Source: Coccinella septempunctata (Eukaryota; Arthropoda; Insecta; Coleoptera; Coccinellidae). Taken from it: a stretch of 64,000 nt of DNA. Made by a program: the position numbers and the translations under genes. Location of the stretch: assembly GCF_907165205.1 (NCBI RefSeq), contig NC_058191.1, positions 27,050,064 to 27,114,063 on the forward strand, written 5' to 3'. Under the pieces are notes generated by a model. That model was given only the letters and a program-made list of their open reading frames with translations. It did no database searches and was not told the DNA's origin. How positions within the stretch are numbered: position 1 is the stretch's first letter; every line of letters starts with the position of its first letter. Below are positions 1-11,269 of the stretch, piece by piece.

Positions 1-1420
1 TGTTCCACGGAACATTAATTCTTTAGAGTTCTTTCTTAACGCTCAATTAGAAGTTGGGGTGAGTTTGTGGTACTAGAAACTAGAGAGGAATAAATATTCT
101 TCGCCCTATGTTTGGAGTGCTTTAAAAAAGTGAGATCTCTGTCACCTTCGTTGTTTCAGGTGAATATCATATCCAAGTTGAATCTGCTTACACTTTGGTT
201 CCAGTGGAATATTTATATGTAAAATCAGGAAGATGCTCGGTAGGGTGAGTTTGAATTGCGACGCAACATAAAAATGAGCATACATGAAGGAAATAATGAT
301 ATAATTATGCGTAGAAGAACTTGCAGCCTTTTCATGAGAAGTAATAAATGTTTGATGATTCAGATTTCGGGGAAGTCGCAATGGTGATCGTCTGTTCTTC
401 AGTGTATAGTAAGCAGGATTAATTGATACCTTCACAATATGTATACTAAGACAGAATATAATCACAAGGCGATATAATAATGGAAATAGAGAGTTGCCGT
501 GCAAGCCTTTCCTCGTAAAAGAACATGAACGGGATAAGAAGTCATGATAATATTGTTTATACATTATATTACTACTGTTCACAAATGAACGAAGTGATTC
601 TCTCAACAAACGGAGAGGTCAATAATTACGAAAAAACTCTTCAACCATTAGGAGCATCAGATGATTTGAATGAAGAATATTTACCTGCAGCTCAAATATT
701 GTTCAATTGGAAAGTTAGGCAAGTTAGCGTTTCATTTCATTTATTTCAATAAAAATATGATTCTGAAATTTTTTTTCAATGGAAAGATAACGACTTAAAG
801 ATAATCGATAGTTATGGCCCGATATACCTAGTTGATGTCAGATTTATCGCAATTTTTTAGATTCAGAGAGTTTGTTAATTTTTTGTCAAATCACATGAAC
901 TGAAGACTGATATTTTTTCATTATGGTTCAATTTTATTCCAGATTTTTACTGAAAATGTTTGTATTGTCAATTACGAAATCTATGATATCATAGATTCTC
1001 AATTGTGCACTCAGTTTCTGGCAAATGTGCAGGTTATATAAAAAATATCTCCTCACTTTTGTAAAAACTGATTTATTCCCGACTCATTCGAGGCAAACTT
1101 AACTGCTGCAGAAATCAGGGAAATAAATAAGCCTCAGCGTTAAGCCTGCCTTAAATAATTCGCCTTAATTTATTTATAATAAAATAAAATATTTATAAAT
1201 TTTACGAATCAAGAATTTTAAGAAGAAGAAGAACCATTATTTTTTTTCTCAGAATCCGATATCCTCTATTTCTCTTCAGATTAGGTCTCAGTATTGAAAG
1301 AGCTTTCAAACGATTTTCTACACGCCCTAGAATTGATAAATCGATATACGAAGACGTGGCCAATACAAATTTCAATAATGATACTGAAAAAATATTATGA
1401 ATTTCTTAATTCTGGAAAAA
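1..1420. other. AT-rich DNA without recognised gene
   Basis: I see no recognisable domain, splice-bounded exon or repeat end here. The longest open frame (142-609, minus) has low-complexity composition and resembles no family I know, so it is treated as chance. Confidence 0.4.
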
Positions 1421-1425
1421 AATAC

Positions 1426-1498
1426 CTCCCTGGGCGGGACTCGAACCCAGTATCTTCTGATTGTATGTCTAGTTATCTGCCACTGAGATACCGGAAGG
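1426..1498 (-). repeat. tRNA-derived fragment (SINE head or tRNA pseudogene)
   Basis: Read on the minus strand, this has a Pol III type-2 promoter layout. An A-box-like TATCTCAGTGGC lies at 1490-1479 and a consensus B box GGGTTCGAGTCCC at 1448-1436. A four-pair D stem (TATC/GATA) and a six-pair acceptor-like stem (CCTTCC/GGGAGG, one wobble) can be drawn. The anticodon arm does not fold well and the T stem is imperfect, so it is not a working tRNA. A SINE head or a decayed tRNA copy fits better. No SINE body could be delimited. Confidence 0.5.
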
Positions 1499-1852
1499 AC
1501 AACTTTCCTACACATCAGGAAACTGTTCCCAGAAGATGTAAGTCGATCCCCCCTTCAAAATACTGACGTATTTCTGGATTCTCAAAAATTCATATTCAAC
1601 GAAATGAGATGGAAAATTATATGTGGGACACCCCGTATATTTCAAAACACTCAACAATTACTGAGCAAGGCCATACTATTAAAATTCATATTTTCCATCT
1701 CATGACGACATTTTGGTTTACATTCTCCACTTGTGAACTCAAAATGCTTAGGAATGATTATTATCAATATTTTTAGTGAGAAATTATTATTGTTTGTATT
1801 TATTGTAATTATTCTAGACAACGGATGGTTTACAATTTTTTTATTGAATTTG

Positions 1853-2870
1853 TTAATAATGTGTTTGTCCAACGCGATTATCTATGCACCCCTCAACACG
1901 TCTTGGCATTGATGCAAGAAGAAGATCTATTTCTTCTTGAGGGTCTTGAGGGATACTATCCCAAGCTACCTGTGCTTCATGTCTCAGAGCCGTCAAAGTC
2001 CGTGGGGGGCTAAAAGCCTTCTACCCATGATGTCCCAAACCTGCTCTATGGGCGAAATATCGGGGGATCTGGGCGGCCATAGTAGAAGATTCACATGGGT
2101 CGCTTCAAAAAAAACTAACTCTGGCAACATGAGGTCGAGCATTATCTCGCTGAAATATTGGATTCTCGATCCGGTTAAGGTAAGGGAGAATATATGGCTC
2201 CACTATTTCTTGAAAGTAACGCAGCGCTGTCATGTTACCTCTTATAAAGACTAAAGGTGACCTACTTCCATGTACAATAGCACCCTATAACATAACACCT
2301 ATTGTCCGGTGTACATGACTCTCAACATCCAAATGAGGTTCACGTCTTTCTCCTCGACGTCATCTTACACTTCTTCGGCCATCATGTGCAACCAAGGAGA
2401 AGATGAGAGACCTGGTGCTATTCCATATTCCAATGCTGTCGTTCTCTGCACCACTGTAATCGTTGCCGTCTTTCCTCAACCGTAAGAGGTAACACAAGAT
2501 GGAGTCGATAATGCTGCAGTCCAAAACCTTATACGGCGGTAAACCGTTTGGACAGTTACAGGATGGCCTTGTTTTCCTAACCATTCATCTGCCAAAGATC
2601 GAGTTGTCGCAAATCGGTCTCTAATGGCCATAAGTCTTAGACGCCGATCTTGAACTTCAATTGTGCTCTTCCACGTCTGGTGCCTACTCTTCTTCGATTT
2701 TGGGCATTATCAAACCACGCTTGACAAGATCACATAACAGTAGTTGGATTTCTGTTCGTACGGTTAGCGATTTCTCGAAATGAGAACCCCGCCTCCCGTA
2801 AACCAATAATTCGACCTCTTTCAAATTCACTTAGCTGGCGATAAATTGTGCGCATACATACTATAGGCAT
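1853..2870 (-). pseudogene. Tc1-like (Tc1/mariner) transposase, inactivated
   Basis: Minus-strand translation in shifting frames gives a nearly full-length Tc1-type transposase of about 340 codons. An ATG is at 2870 and a TAA at 1855-1853. The N-terminal helix-turn-helix region is readable (LSEFERGRIIGLREAG, then FSFREIANRTNRNPTTVM), followed by LRLMAIRDRFATTRSLADEW. The C-terminal catalytic region shows RSPDISPIEQVWDIMG, the SPDLxPIExxWxxM signature that contains the last acidic residue of the DDE triad. The tail VAWDSIPQ...ASMPRRVE and ...THY-stop is also typical. Several frameshifts and stops (near 2700, 2640 and 1990) rule out function. Clear terminal inverted repeats were not located by eye. 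Confidence 0.85.
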
Positions 2871-3104
2871 TTTAACAACAACTAAACATCGACTTTGGAT
2901 CTCCTCGAACAGGTGGTTTGTTGTAAAATTTAAAAAATTTGCAAAAAACGACTACAATATTTAAGTAACAAAAAATGTTTTTATGAAAAAACCTTCACGA
3001 TTTTTTTTTCCAAATTTTAATCATTTACTTCTTGCTATACTATCTATGTTTTACAAAAAAAAAATTTTAATTTGAACAGCTCCTACTGGGTGTTGAAATT
3101 TCTT

Positions 3105-3166
3105 TGTCAGTTGTACTTGAATACCCTTCCTTGAAAGGGAAATAAAGTCCTTTATTATTATTGAAT
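3105..3166 (+). repeat. LINE/SINE 3' tail with (TTA)n end
   Basis: The string GAAAGGGAAATAAAG is followed by TCCTTTATTATTATTG, which looks like the 3' end of a non-LTR element: a polyadenylation-like AATAAA, then a short trinucleotide tail. A related tail occurs in the other orientation near 14.9 kb. Nothing upstream could be assigned to a LINE reading frame. Confidence 0.35.
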
Positions 3167-3169
3167 GAA

Positions 3170-4565
3170 ATCTGTGGAATTCTCAATATGAATAACAGCT
3201 ACCTGAAAACATGAAATATACGAGAATATATGAAACGATTATGCCGGTAACTCAGGTGGTCAAGATTCCCGCATGTGCAAATAGCCTGAGGGTGGTATTC
3301 AATACATACATAATTCAATATTCACATCGAGTCGATTACACCCGTGAACATCAGCTTATCTGTACTATGGATCTAAGCATATTCCTCCATACTAATTTCG
3401 CTGTCTCGAATCGACATTAGCAATTCTGAACTGGTAATAAAAGTGGTTCATCATGTCATGTTCTTTTAAGTAGATGTCTCATTCTACTAATCCATTGTTG
3501 ACAAGTCAATTTTCATGTGAAGTTTCAAATTATTTCAGATGCAAACATCGACTTCTATCTAAAATGATTCAACTGTAGGAAAGCTTTATCTATGCCCATC
3601 AGCATAGATTTTTTTATTTTAAACGAGAAGCGAAATGAGCCCCAAAGCTCTCTCGAATTGATTGAGACTTTCAATATAGAGGGATAATGAGAATCCTCGT
3701 GAGAAAGTAATAGATGGGTAAACGATTTGATGGATCGTAAAGTTTTTCGGTGAAACAGATACACTTCACTTTCACAGAGGTCAGAAGGTTCTCTGCCAAG
3801 TTTTATACTATGTATAGGTATGGTTATGGCCTTATTACAGTACACGTTAATAGGGGCCTTGCATGCATGGTGGGAGTGGCAATTAGATAGTACGTTGGTT
3901 TTACTCATTACTAAATCGGACCCTCATTCATTAACAGAAGAAACTGAACAAGTGAACATTTTACCAGTAGAACGATTAGGATTGAGAGGTAATCATTCGA
4001 CGGAGCAGCAAGTACTGGGACTCAAAGAAACATGACAGAAGTATTCCAGTCAACAAACACATATACCTACGTAGAAAAACGTTGAATATTTTAAGTAACT
4101 CTACTATAATTCATAGTTGGAAAAACGATAGCATGCCGTAGAATGCGTTTCATCCTAGTTTCATAGGAACGCTACCGTCGTTACCAACTCCAGATTTGTT
4201 ACACGTAGCAACTATTCTATTTGTAAGCGAAATTCTACAGACAAGTAACGTAGTTAGACGCTAACACAATGTTTTTTAGTCTTGTCAGCTAAGGTTCTCA
4301 ATCATCAATTCAGTAATATTTTCCATTCATCCTGGTTTTGTGATCTACGAAAATTAACCAACAGTTATATAATAATGAATAACATAAACACCGATACCGA
4401 GCTAGGGATCGAAACAAAGGCTCCTGCTCTCCTAGTCCTAGACCGCTACTCCATCGAGCCAGCTACATATAATGTTCATGAACTGGATTGAAGAAATGTT
4501 CCTGAATAGAAACACATAAAATTTTTAACTTTCTTGAAGAACAATAAGATGAAGTATACTTCAGA
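3170..4565. other. No recognised gene
   Basis: Short open frames at 3555-3908 (minus) and 3820-4035 (plus) overlap on opposite strands. Neither shows a domain, signal peptide or splice context that I recognise. Confidence 0.35.
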
Positions 4566-4569
4566 AAAA

Positions 4570-4742
4570 TAATACCATCGTTGGTGGTTGGTTAACACCA
4601 AATTCAACGTTGATATGAAGTTTCTTACTTCGTTTTGATTAAACGTTGAGGAGACACGATAAGGACGTGTTTCTTATTGGTGGTTGGATTAAGGTAATTT
4701 TTGAATCGTTTCATATTCAAACCTGATGTGATGTTTCTCACT
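4570..4742 (+). repeat. Tandem-repeat dimer, left of LINE copy 1
   Basis: Two diverged units of about 100 bp begin with TTGGTGGTTGG (near 4575 and 4678). Each carries ATTCAA-C-TGATRTGA-GTTTCT further in. The same unit reappears as a dimer at 5915-6060 on the far side of the LINE fragment. Confidence 0.5.
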
Positions 4743-4745
4743 TTT

Positions 4746-5556
4746 TGAGATATAGAGGCTGGAGTACCCCAAGGGTCAGTACTTGGACCACTTCTGTACA
4801 ACATACACATTCACGATATTCCGAAGAATCCAATAACCATGCTAACGTTATATGCTGACGACACAGGCATAGCAACTCGACACCGCAACCCAGAAGTAAT
4901 AGAACGAGTTCTACAAGAATCAATTAACGAAACAAATGACTGGTGCATAAAGTGGAAAATCAAACTCAATGGACAAAAGAGCCAAGCAATATTACTACAT
5001 AAGAGAAGACTGCGACCCACAACGAATCTTAAAGTTGACGGCGAAGAAATCGACTGGAAAAATGAAGCCAAATATTTAGGAATAACGCTTGACAAAGGAC
5101 TTAGGTACTTGGAAAAGTCATATCAAACAAGCAATCGACAAAACGAAAGCAGCGATGAATAGACTCTACCCTCTGATAGGAAGAAGAAGCCACATGTCGA
5201 AAGAGACAAAATTGAAGGTAATCAAAGCCGTTGCTAGGCCTCAACTGACTTATGGATCATTTGCCTGGGTTTCCGCGGCAAAGAGCCATATCAAAAGAAT
5301 TCAGGCCACTGAAAACAAGCTGCTACGATGTGCAATAGATGCACCTGGGTTTGTCAGGAATAGACAGATTTATAGGGACCTAAAATGGGAAACCATAACG
5401 GAATTCATGAATACAAAAGCACAGAAATTATTCGAAACAGCGAAAAACCATCCGAATCAAGAACTCAGGAGACTAGTGGACTACGACCCAGAGGAAGACA
5501 AAAGGAGAATGCGAATTCAGCGAAGGAGACCAAGAGATCAATTAAAAAGAGATTAA
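4746..5556 (+). pseudogene. Jockey-type non-LTR retrotransposon reverse transcriptase, 5'-truncated
   Basis: The fragment starts inside the RT domain at EAGVPQGSVLGPLLYNIHI, continues through LYADDTGIA (the catalytic Y-A-D-D box, about 4851-4862) and WKIKLNGQKSQAILL, and then KYLGITLDKG. A four-base insertion at about 5100-5106 shifts the frame. The second frame continues as TWKSHIKQAIDKTKAAMNRL, LIGRRSHMSKETKLKVI and RPQLTYGSFAW to the stop at 5556. The post-RT region, with its PxLTYGSxAW and YDPEEDKR-like motifs, is Jockey-like. There is no RNase H domain. With only one frameshift over 800 bp it is the youngest-looking of the LINE copies here. The 5' truncation is typical of target-primed reverse transcription. 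Confidence 0.85.
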
Positions 5557-5880
5557 AATAAGAACAGAAACTTATTGAACAATACAATAAAGTGTTGTCC
5601 AATAGAGGATAAACACATAAATCCCAGCACGATAGTGTGCTAGAAGAAAACCGACTCAGAGATGAACGGTTTATAGACAAATGCCCGGAACCAATATTCA
5701 AGAAGCAGTTAAGGGTTTTTAGAGGGTCTCGAGCTCAGGAGAGTGAGAATCCCCACACTTGTTCCCCCTCAGGAGAGGGTGGTTCGTCTGACTTGCAGAT
5801 TTTCGCCCTGCTAGACAAAAAAAAATCACTTTTTGTTACTTAGTAGTGGTAATAGTAGTAATAGCAGTAATAAACTTATT
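5557..5880 (+). repeat. LINE copy 1 3' UTR and (TAR)n tail
   Basis: Untranslated DNA follows the RT stop. It includes GGGTTTTTAGAGGGTCTCGAG and CTCAGGAGAG..., with partial counterparts after the decayed copy near 18.96 kb. It ends in an irregular TAG/TAA trinucleotide run at about 5838-5877, which I read as the 3' tail of the retrotransposon. Confidence 0.6.
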
Positions 5881-5909
5881 GCTTATTACTTTCAGCCAGT
5901 ATACTATAA

Positions 5910-6062
5910 GCAATCGTTCCTTATTGGTAGCTACAGTAATAGGTTGTTGAATGCTTTCTTATTCAACGTTGATGTAATGTTTCTACCTCGCCAGTGAATA
6001 TGCGTTGTAAAAGTATGATAAAGACGCGTTTCTTATTGGTGGCTATAGAAACGAGCCTCATC
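5910..6062 (+). repeat. Tandem-repeat dimer, right of LINE copy 1
   Basis: Two units begin at TTATTGGTAGCTAC and TTATTGGTGGCTAT. They enclose TTATTCAACGTTGATGTAAT-GTTTCT and GATAAAGACGCGTTTCTTATTG, which match 4594-4690. The dimers on both sides suggest LINE copy 1 landed inside a local tandem array. Confidence 0.5.
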
Positions 6063-6299
6063 ATTTACGTTCATTATAAGTACAATAAAGTTTCGAAAAA
6101 CACGTTACGAACTTCAACGAGTTACCTTTATTCAATGTCCCTACCACATTTACACGTATAATACTCTTGCATGTGTTTATTGAGCAGAATAAATAACAAG
6201 CAAAAGGTCTCGTTCTACTAGACTAGATAAGTTGATCAGAAATTATCAAGAGGTCAGAATGTATTACGATAAATTAGGGAAAAGGGGAATCCATACAAC

Positions 6300-7060
6300 C
6301 AGATGTATGGAAGCGGGAGTGACTCAAGGGTCAGCAATTGTCTTCTACTCTACAGGTTTTGACAAACTTGCCATTGGCATATCTCCAGAGTTAGAGCTAG
6401 GGAAAAACATATGAAAATGTTTCAATAGCTCATGCTATTATTATTAATGGAACCAACTTTCTGCGCTCTAGCCACTCCAGAACAAGAACTTCAAATGGCA
6501 GCCTCCATTATTTGAAAGCATGTATAGAATGCTTCACAATGATATCGATGTGTTACCATTTTTTATGACAAGGAACCAAACCTATTGATGAGATTAGATT
6601 ATTGAAATGTGGAACTAATAACAGTACAAAGCTTAATAAGAACTTTCTTACCAATTCTAGTAGAAGACGATTGAAGTGGTGATTGACCATGCTTATCAAA
6701 TTTCACGAAATAACTAAAATTTACAATACTTTTCTCAGCTTTGCCTTTTATTTTTGTGGAGTATTGTTCTCATATTATGTCTTGTATATTTGGAGATATG
6801 CCAAAGGCAAGTTTCTAAAATGCCCTCTGTATATTCATGATGTACCAAAAATCCGAGAGCTATCCTTGACTGACGCTGATGGTACTGAAATTGCAATTTG
6901 TCATCTCAAACCAGAAATTATAAAACGAATATTACAAGAAGCTTTCGATGAAATAGCTGACTGGTTTATTGAGTGGAAAATCAAGCTCAACGGGCAAAAC
7001 TTCCAAGTTATATTACTCCAGAAGAAAGTGAAGATAGTGAAACTTCATATGGCATGTAAG
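6300..7060 (+). pseudogene. Jockey-type LINE copy 2, broken by about 480 bp of extra DNA
   Basis: MEAGVTQGSAI at about 6307-6340 matches the EAGVPQGSVLG box of copy 1. The next part of the RT, LYIHDVPKIRELSLTDADGT, appears only at about 6826. It then continues as PEIIKRILQEAFDEIADWF and EWKIKLNGQNFQVILLQKK to about 7033. The catalytic Y-A-D-D box reads as TDAD, so the active site is lost. The roughly 480 bp between the two parts has no counterpart in copy 1 and is probably an insertion of unknown identity. Confidence 0.7.
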
Positions 7061-7492
7061 AAGTGTAAAATAGAAAGATTGAAATATTCTATGCCATTTC
7101 ATATGTCGTGGAATATTTAGTTTTTGAAACGCGGTGAAATGAAATTGAACTTTTTTCAAATATCTGAAATTTGGCCAGTCGCAAATTCATTACATTAGTT
7201 GTGTTGATTAAGGTAATTTGATACTTCCATTGAAAATTTATCTTATCTAGTGAAAAAGATGATGTTACCTTTTCTTCCATTAATCTTACATAACTTTCTT
7301 ACATTAGTTTGAATAAGTATTACACCTTCACAGTACATTTGCGGAGACTGTTGAATATGTAGAATGTCTTAAGACAAACCGAGGTGTCTATAAAAAAATG
7401 CCATTTGCAAATTTCAGAAATTATACCTAGGTATATATAAGAAATCGGCTAACGGATTACATGAATTTTCATTGGATGCATCAAATTTCTAT

Positions 7493-8122
7493 ATACAGGG
7501 TGGGCAAAATTCGTTGTCTACTGAAGGGATCTCGAGAACTATAGAAGCTAGAAGAAAACGGACGACACATTCTCCAGCTCTTTTTTCTTGACTAATCCAA
7601 AACTGAAAACAGATCCAGCCTAACGTTCATAGATTTTGAGTTATGAACGAAAATTGAGAAATGGTCATTTTCAGTGAAGCTGAATAACTCGCTCATTTGA
7701 ACTCGTATTCGAAATCCGTTGTTACATTCTACAGGCACTTTTTTATGAGGAATTCGAATATGATATCAATAAATTTTTTGATCCAGTCATTTTCGAGATA
7801 AAACAGCAATTTCTGATTTTTCAAATGTAAATTATAATTGAAAGTTCTTTCATCTTTCGAATTCCTCATAAAAAAGTGCCTGTAGAATGTAACAACAGAT
7901 TTCGAATACGAGTTCAAATAAGCGAGTTATAAAGTTTCATTGAAAATGACAATTTTTCAATTTTCGTTCATAACTCAAAATGAGATTCAGCCATGACCAT
8001 GGCTGAATCTGTTCTCAGATTTGGAATAGTCAAGAAAAAAGAGCTGGAGAATGTGTCATCCGTTTTCTTCTAGCTGCTGTAGTTCTCGAAATCCCTTCAG
8101 TAGACAACGAATTTTGCCATGA
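7493..8122. mobile_element. Palindromic foldback element, 0.63 kb
   Basis: The two halves are reverse complements over most of their length. The left end ACAGGGTGGGCAAAATTCGT (7495) mirrors ACGAATTTTGCCATG on the right. The motif AGGCACTTTTTTATGAGG (7733) mirrors CCTCATAAAAAAGTGCCT (7863). The centre is near 7806-7810, with arms of about 290 bp. There is no coding potential of its own. This is a MITE/foldback with the ACAGGGTG type of end seen repeatedly in the window. Confidence 0.8.
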
Positions 8123-8125
8123 TGT

Positions 8126-10479
8126 GAAAATTTTCGAGTTATTCCAATCGAATTCTAACAATTTAAATGCATTGTTGGAGCATATATTCCTTATTTATGA
8201 AGAGCTCTTAATATGAAGCCTCAATTAAAAAACCCGTTTTAAGTAAGCCAATATACCATGACCTTACTACAATGAATTTCCTGCTCTCCAGAATCATGCA
8301 GAAGAAATCTCCGCAGTGCCAATCATTATAATAACTCTGTCATTTTGCAATATTTCTGTTGAAAGAAATAATTCTCTATAGATTTTACAATCACGCATTG
8401 GGTATAAATTTGATCAGAATTTAAAAACTGTTTTTTATAGTTAAGTTTTCCGATACGATATTTGGAAAAAATCAGGATTTTTTCTTTCTTTTTTTCATTT
8501 CACAATTTATGTTCGGGGTATTTCCGTATAAGTATAACAGATTAATATCGTTTGATAGCATATTTATATCGTATACCTACCTAATAGCAATTAACTCGAG
8601 TTTCATAAATATTGACACAATATATGGTTCAATTGCATATGAAGTAATTCTGATTTGGATGTGATCGAGATTATTTTATTGATGAATACTACATGTTGAG
8701 TAGAAGTATGTAATTATGTAAAATTTTTGCCAAACGGCTAAACGTTTTGAGTACCTATTACTAGTCACTTCTACTTGGAAACAAGGAAATATATTTTTAT
8801 TTGTTAGACCAAAGACCAAATAGTTTTATATTAATATCCCAAGTTCAGGAATTACCGTCGCTCAATTCAAGGATTGGTAGGCACCATAACTTTCCCGGTA
8901 AGTAGGTTTCCAAATCCACCCACCACGGAGAGAGGCTTAAAAGATTTAAATGCGGTGACTTCAAAGCCCGTAGAATTCTCGAAGCGTTTGATATATACGT
9001 ATATAGTAAAAATTAATTCCGATTCAGTTTCACGTTCTATATAGGCGATTATATACGAAGAAGTGAAATTCATGCGATAGTCTGTGTTAATACTCAACGT
9101 ATTCACGAGAAAAGCTGATCAAGTAATGTTTTGTGACAGGGGTATAATGAGGGCGCTAATCTAAGAATTTATTTGTTGTGGCTTTGTAAACGGTAAAGTG
9201 CGGTTTATTTAACTATATTTGAAGAACGTGCTTAGAAGGCAAATGTAGGCATTAATAAGGGTGAAGTGAACTAAAAAGTAGTACGAAGAACGAGGACTAC
9301 AATATTGTCATCGTCAAAGGCTCACTGTGGGAAAATTGAATCAGAGTTTTTATTACCTACCTTTAGAAAAGTAAGAAGGCAACACATATTATCGTCACTG
9401 TATCTGAGAACAGTTTTGAGAACCATTTAACGTGTTTTGTTGCAGCAAGAACATAATCAGATGTGAGAGAAACTGAAAAAAATATTTTTCCGCAAATCGC
9501 TAGGAATTTTGACATTCCAGACAAAATTTCTCAAAGAAAAAGTCAAGATTTCCCAACTCTTAGGAAATATTCATATTTACTGTGAGGAAATGATATTGCC
9601 TCACAATATTATATATAGCTATTTCTATACAATAAGTATTGAGAAGTTAATTTTTCTGTTTGCTGCTAGAAAGAGAACACGCAATATTGAACTCAGGAGC
9701 TTTTCATCCCTTGTTCAAATTTAAAACTAGAATTCGCCTAACGTTACAGACTGTCAGTCAGTTTCCAATGTTTCCAAAATCATAGATCGAGTACGAAACT
9801 AGTACTCGTACTATAAGCTCCAGAGAAAAGGTTTTTTTCTTTCAAAATTTTCTGATGGACAGATTGGTTGAGAGTTTGCCAAACAATTTTGCACAAGTCT
9901 ATCATTTGATACTTTCGAAGTACCCTCTAAGATGTCGTTAACTCTGTAACGATCCACAAAACATTTTAATCCACCCTGAAATTAAGCCCTTTCCATTTGG
10001 ATGTTATTTTGTTCAAATCTGCAATTTCTTTTTGATAATATTTATATTATTATTCAGATATTTTTTTTTCGATATAATTTTCATTGTCAATATTTGGCAG
10101 TTTTTCCGATAGCACATAACTCGTGAAAAAATAATATAGATTTTTCACTTTTCAATTTTGCTTAATAGGGAACTAGAGGGAATAACACCCCATTCAACTT
10201 TCAATGACATTTTTCTCCCGCTACAGACCTCCTTTTGATTTAAATAGTTTGCATGGAAATCTCATGAAAAATGTAGTTCATTGTACAAAGCCAACTATAT
10301 TACATTTGGAAATAAAAAGAATTTTTTTTTTAATTTTTTCGAAAAAAAAATATATTAGGCTCTACACCGAAACCTCATCCATTGCAATTATTTTTCAACA
10401 AATAAAATCAAATAAAGATGAATGGTAAGGCAAGTGGAACGAATCTTCTAAATTGTAATTTGCACGTTTTGGCAATATC
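8126..10479. other. AT-rich DNA without recognised gene
   Basis: No domain, TIR pair or RNA gene was recognised. Short open frames (8867-9106 minus, 9509-9724 plus, 10204-10428 plus) look random. Confidence 0.35.
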
Positions 10480-10913
10480 AACTATAGTCCATTCAAGAAT
10501 GATTGACATCCCAGTAGGACTTGAAAGTCCAGACGCAGCTTAAATCTGGTCATAAAAGATCATCAATAATTTCTGTAGTTTCAATCACAGAAGTGGAATA
10601 TTTAAATATAACCTAGAAGAGTATTTGAAAAGAAGAAATATTCAAATTCAGAGCATATTAATCAGCAATCAAAATTGATATAATCACGTTTCCAATTTGT
10701 TGGATTAAATTAAGAATGTAAACAGCTCTACAAAACTCAAAATACCTTCGGTCAGTGCATAGATTCACAATAATTGGTCTGTGGATCGCCGTTTATTCAC
10801 AATACCAACCTGAATTCCGCAACACAAAATCTGAACTTATGGGCTATTACCTACTTAAAATCGATATTCCATAGCCACCCGAGATGTCAATCATTCTTGA
10901 ATAGACTATAGTT
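10480..10913. mobile_element. MITE with 31-bp terminal inverted repeats
   Basis: The left end AACTATAGTCCATTCAAGAA (continuing to 10510) is the reverse complement of 10883-10913 with one mismatch. The enclosed 370 bp has no open frame of note. No target duplication is obvious at either edge. Confidence 0.8.
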
Positions 10914-10997
10914 TAATTATTTTTTTCTAATTTTGTTATTTGAAGTGACACTATTTAAAACTCATTGATGTTTCGAAACGTTTTAGTTTTCGTAAAC

Positions 10998-11266
10998 TGT
11001 TATAGTAACTGCGATAGGGCGCAATATCTTTTTCAACAGTCTATGGTTGTTATTGTTTAATATTGGTGTAATTAATTATTGGAGTAAATAATAGATATTA
11101 GTGTAATTAGTATTAGTGTGAAGAATAGACAAGAAATCGGTTAAGTATTGTTGAGCTGACTTGCTCATGAATTCCTTCATACAATAAAGCATAATTTATT
11201 GAAACAGTATCCTCCTGCAATTTCCTTCGTCATATGAATCTTCTCGGTACTGTAGTTCTCAGAACA
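10998..11266 (+). repeat. Possible solo LTR
   Basis: A 269-bp block starts TGTTATAG and ends CAGAACA (TG...CA ends). It has an AATAAA-containing stretch about 80 bp before its end. This resembles an insect LTR, but there is no second copy in the window and the five flanking bases do not match, so the call is weak. Confidence 0.25.
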
Positions 11267-11269
11267 TTA

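Noticed and set aside
142..609. 155-codon open frame on the minus strand
   Set aside because: No domain, signal peptide or splice context; composition is like the surrounding DNA and the opposite strand is also open.
1436..1448. Functional tRNA gene from the consensus B box
   Set aside because: The anticodon arm and T stem do not fold properly.
3820..4035. 71-codon frame starting MVMALLQYTLIGALHAWWEW
   Set aside because: Looks hydrophobic at first, but it has no family resemblance and is overlapped by a longer antisense frame.
5089..5556. Separate gene downstream of the RT frame
   Set aside because: It is the same LINE after a four-base frameshift.
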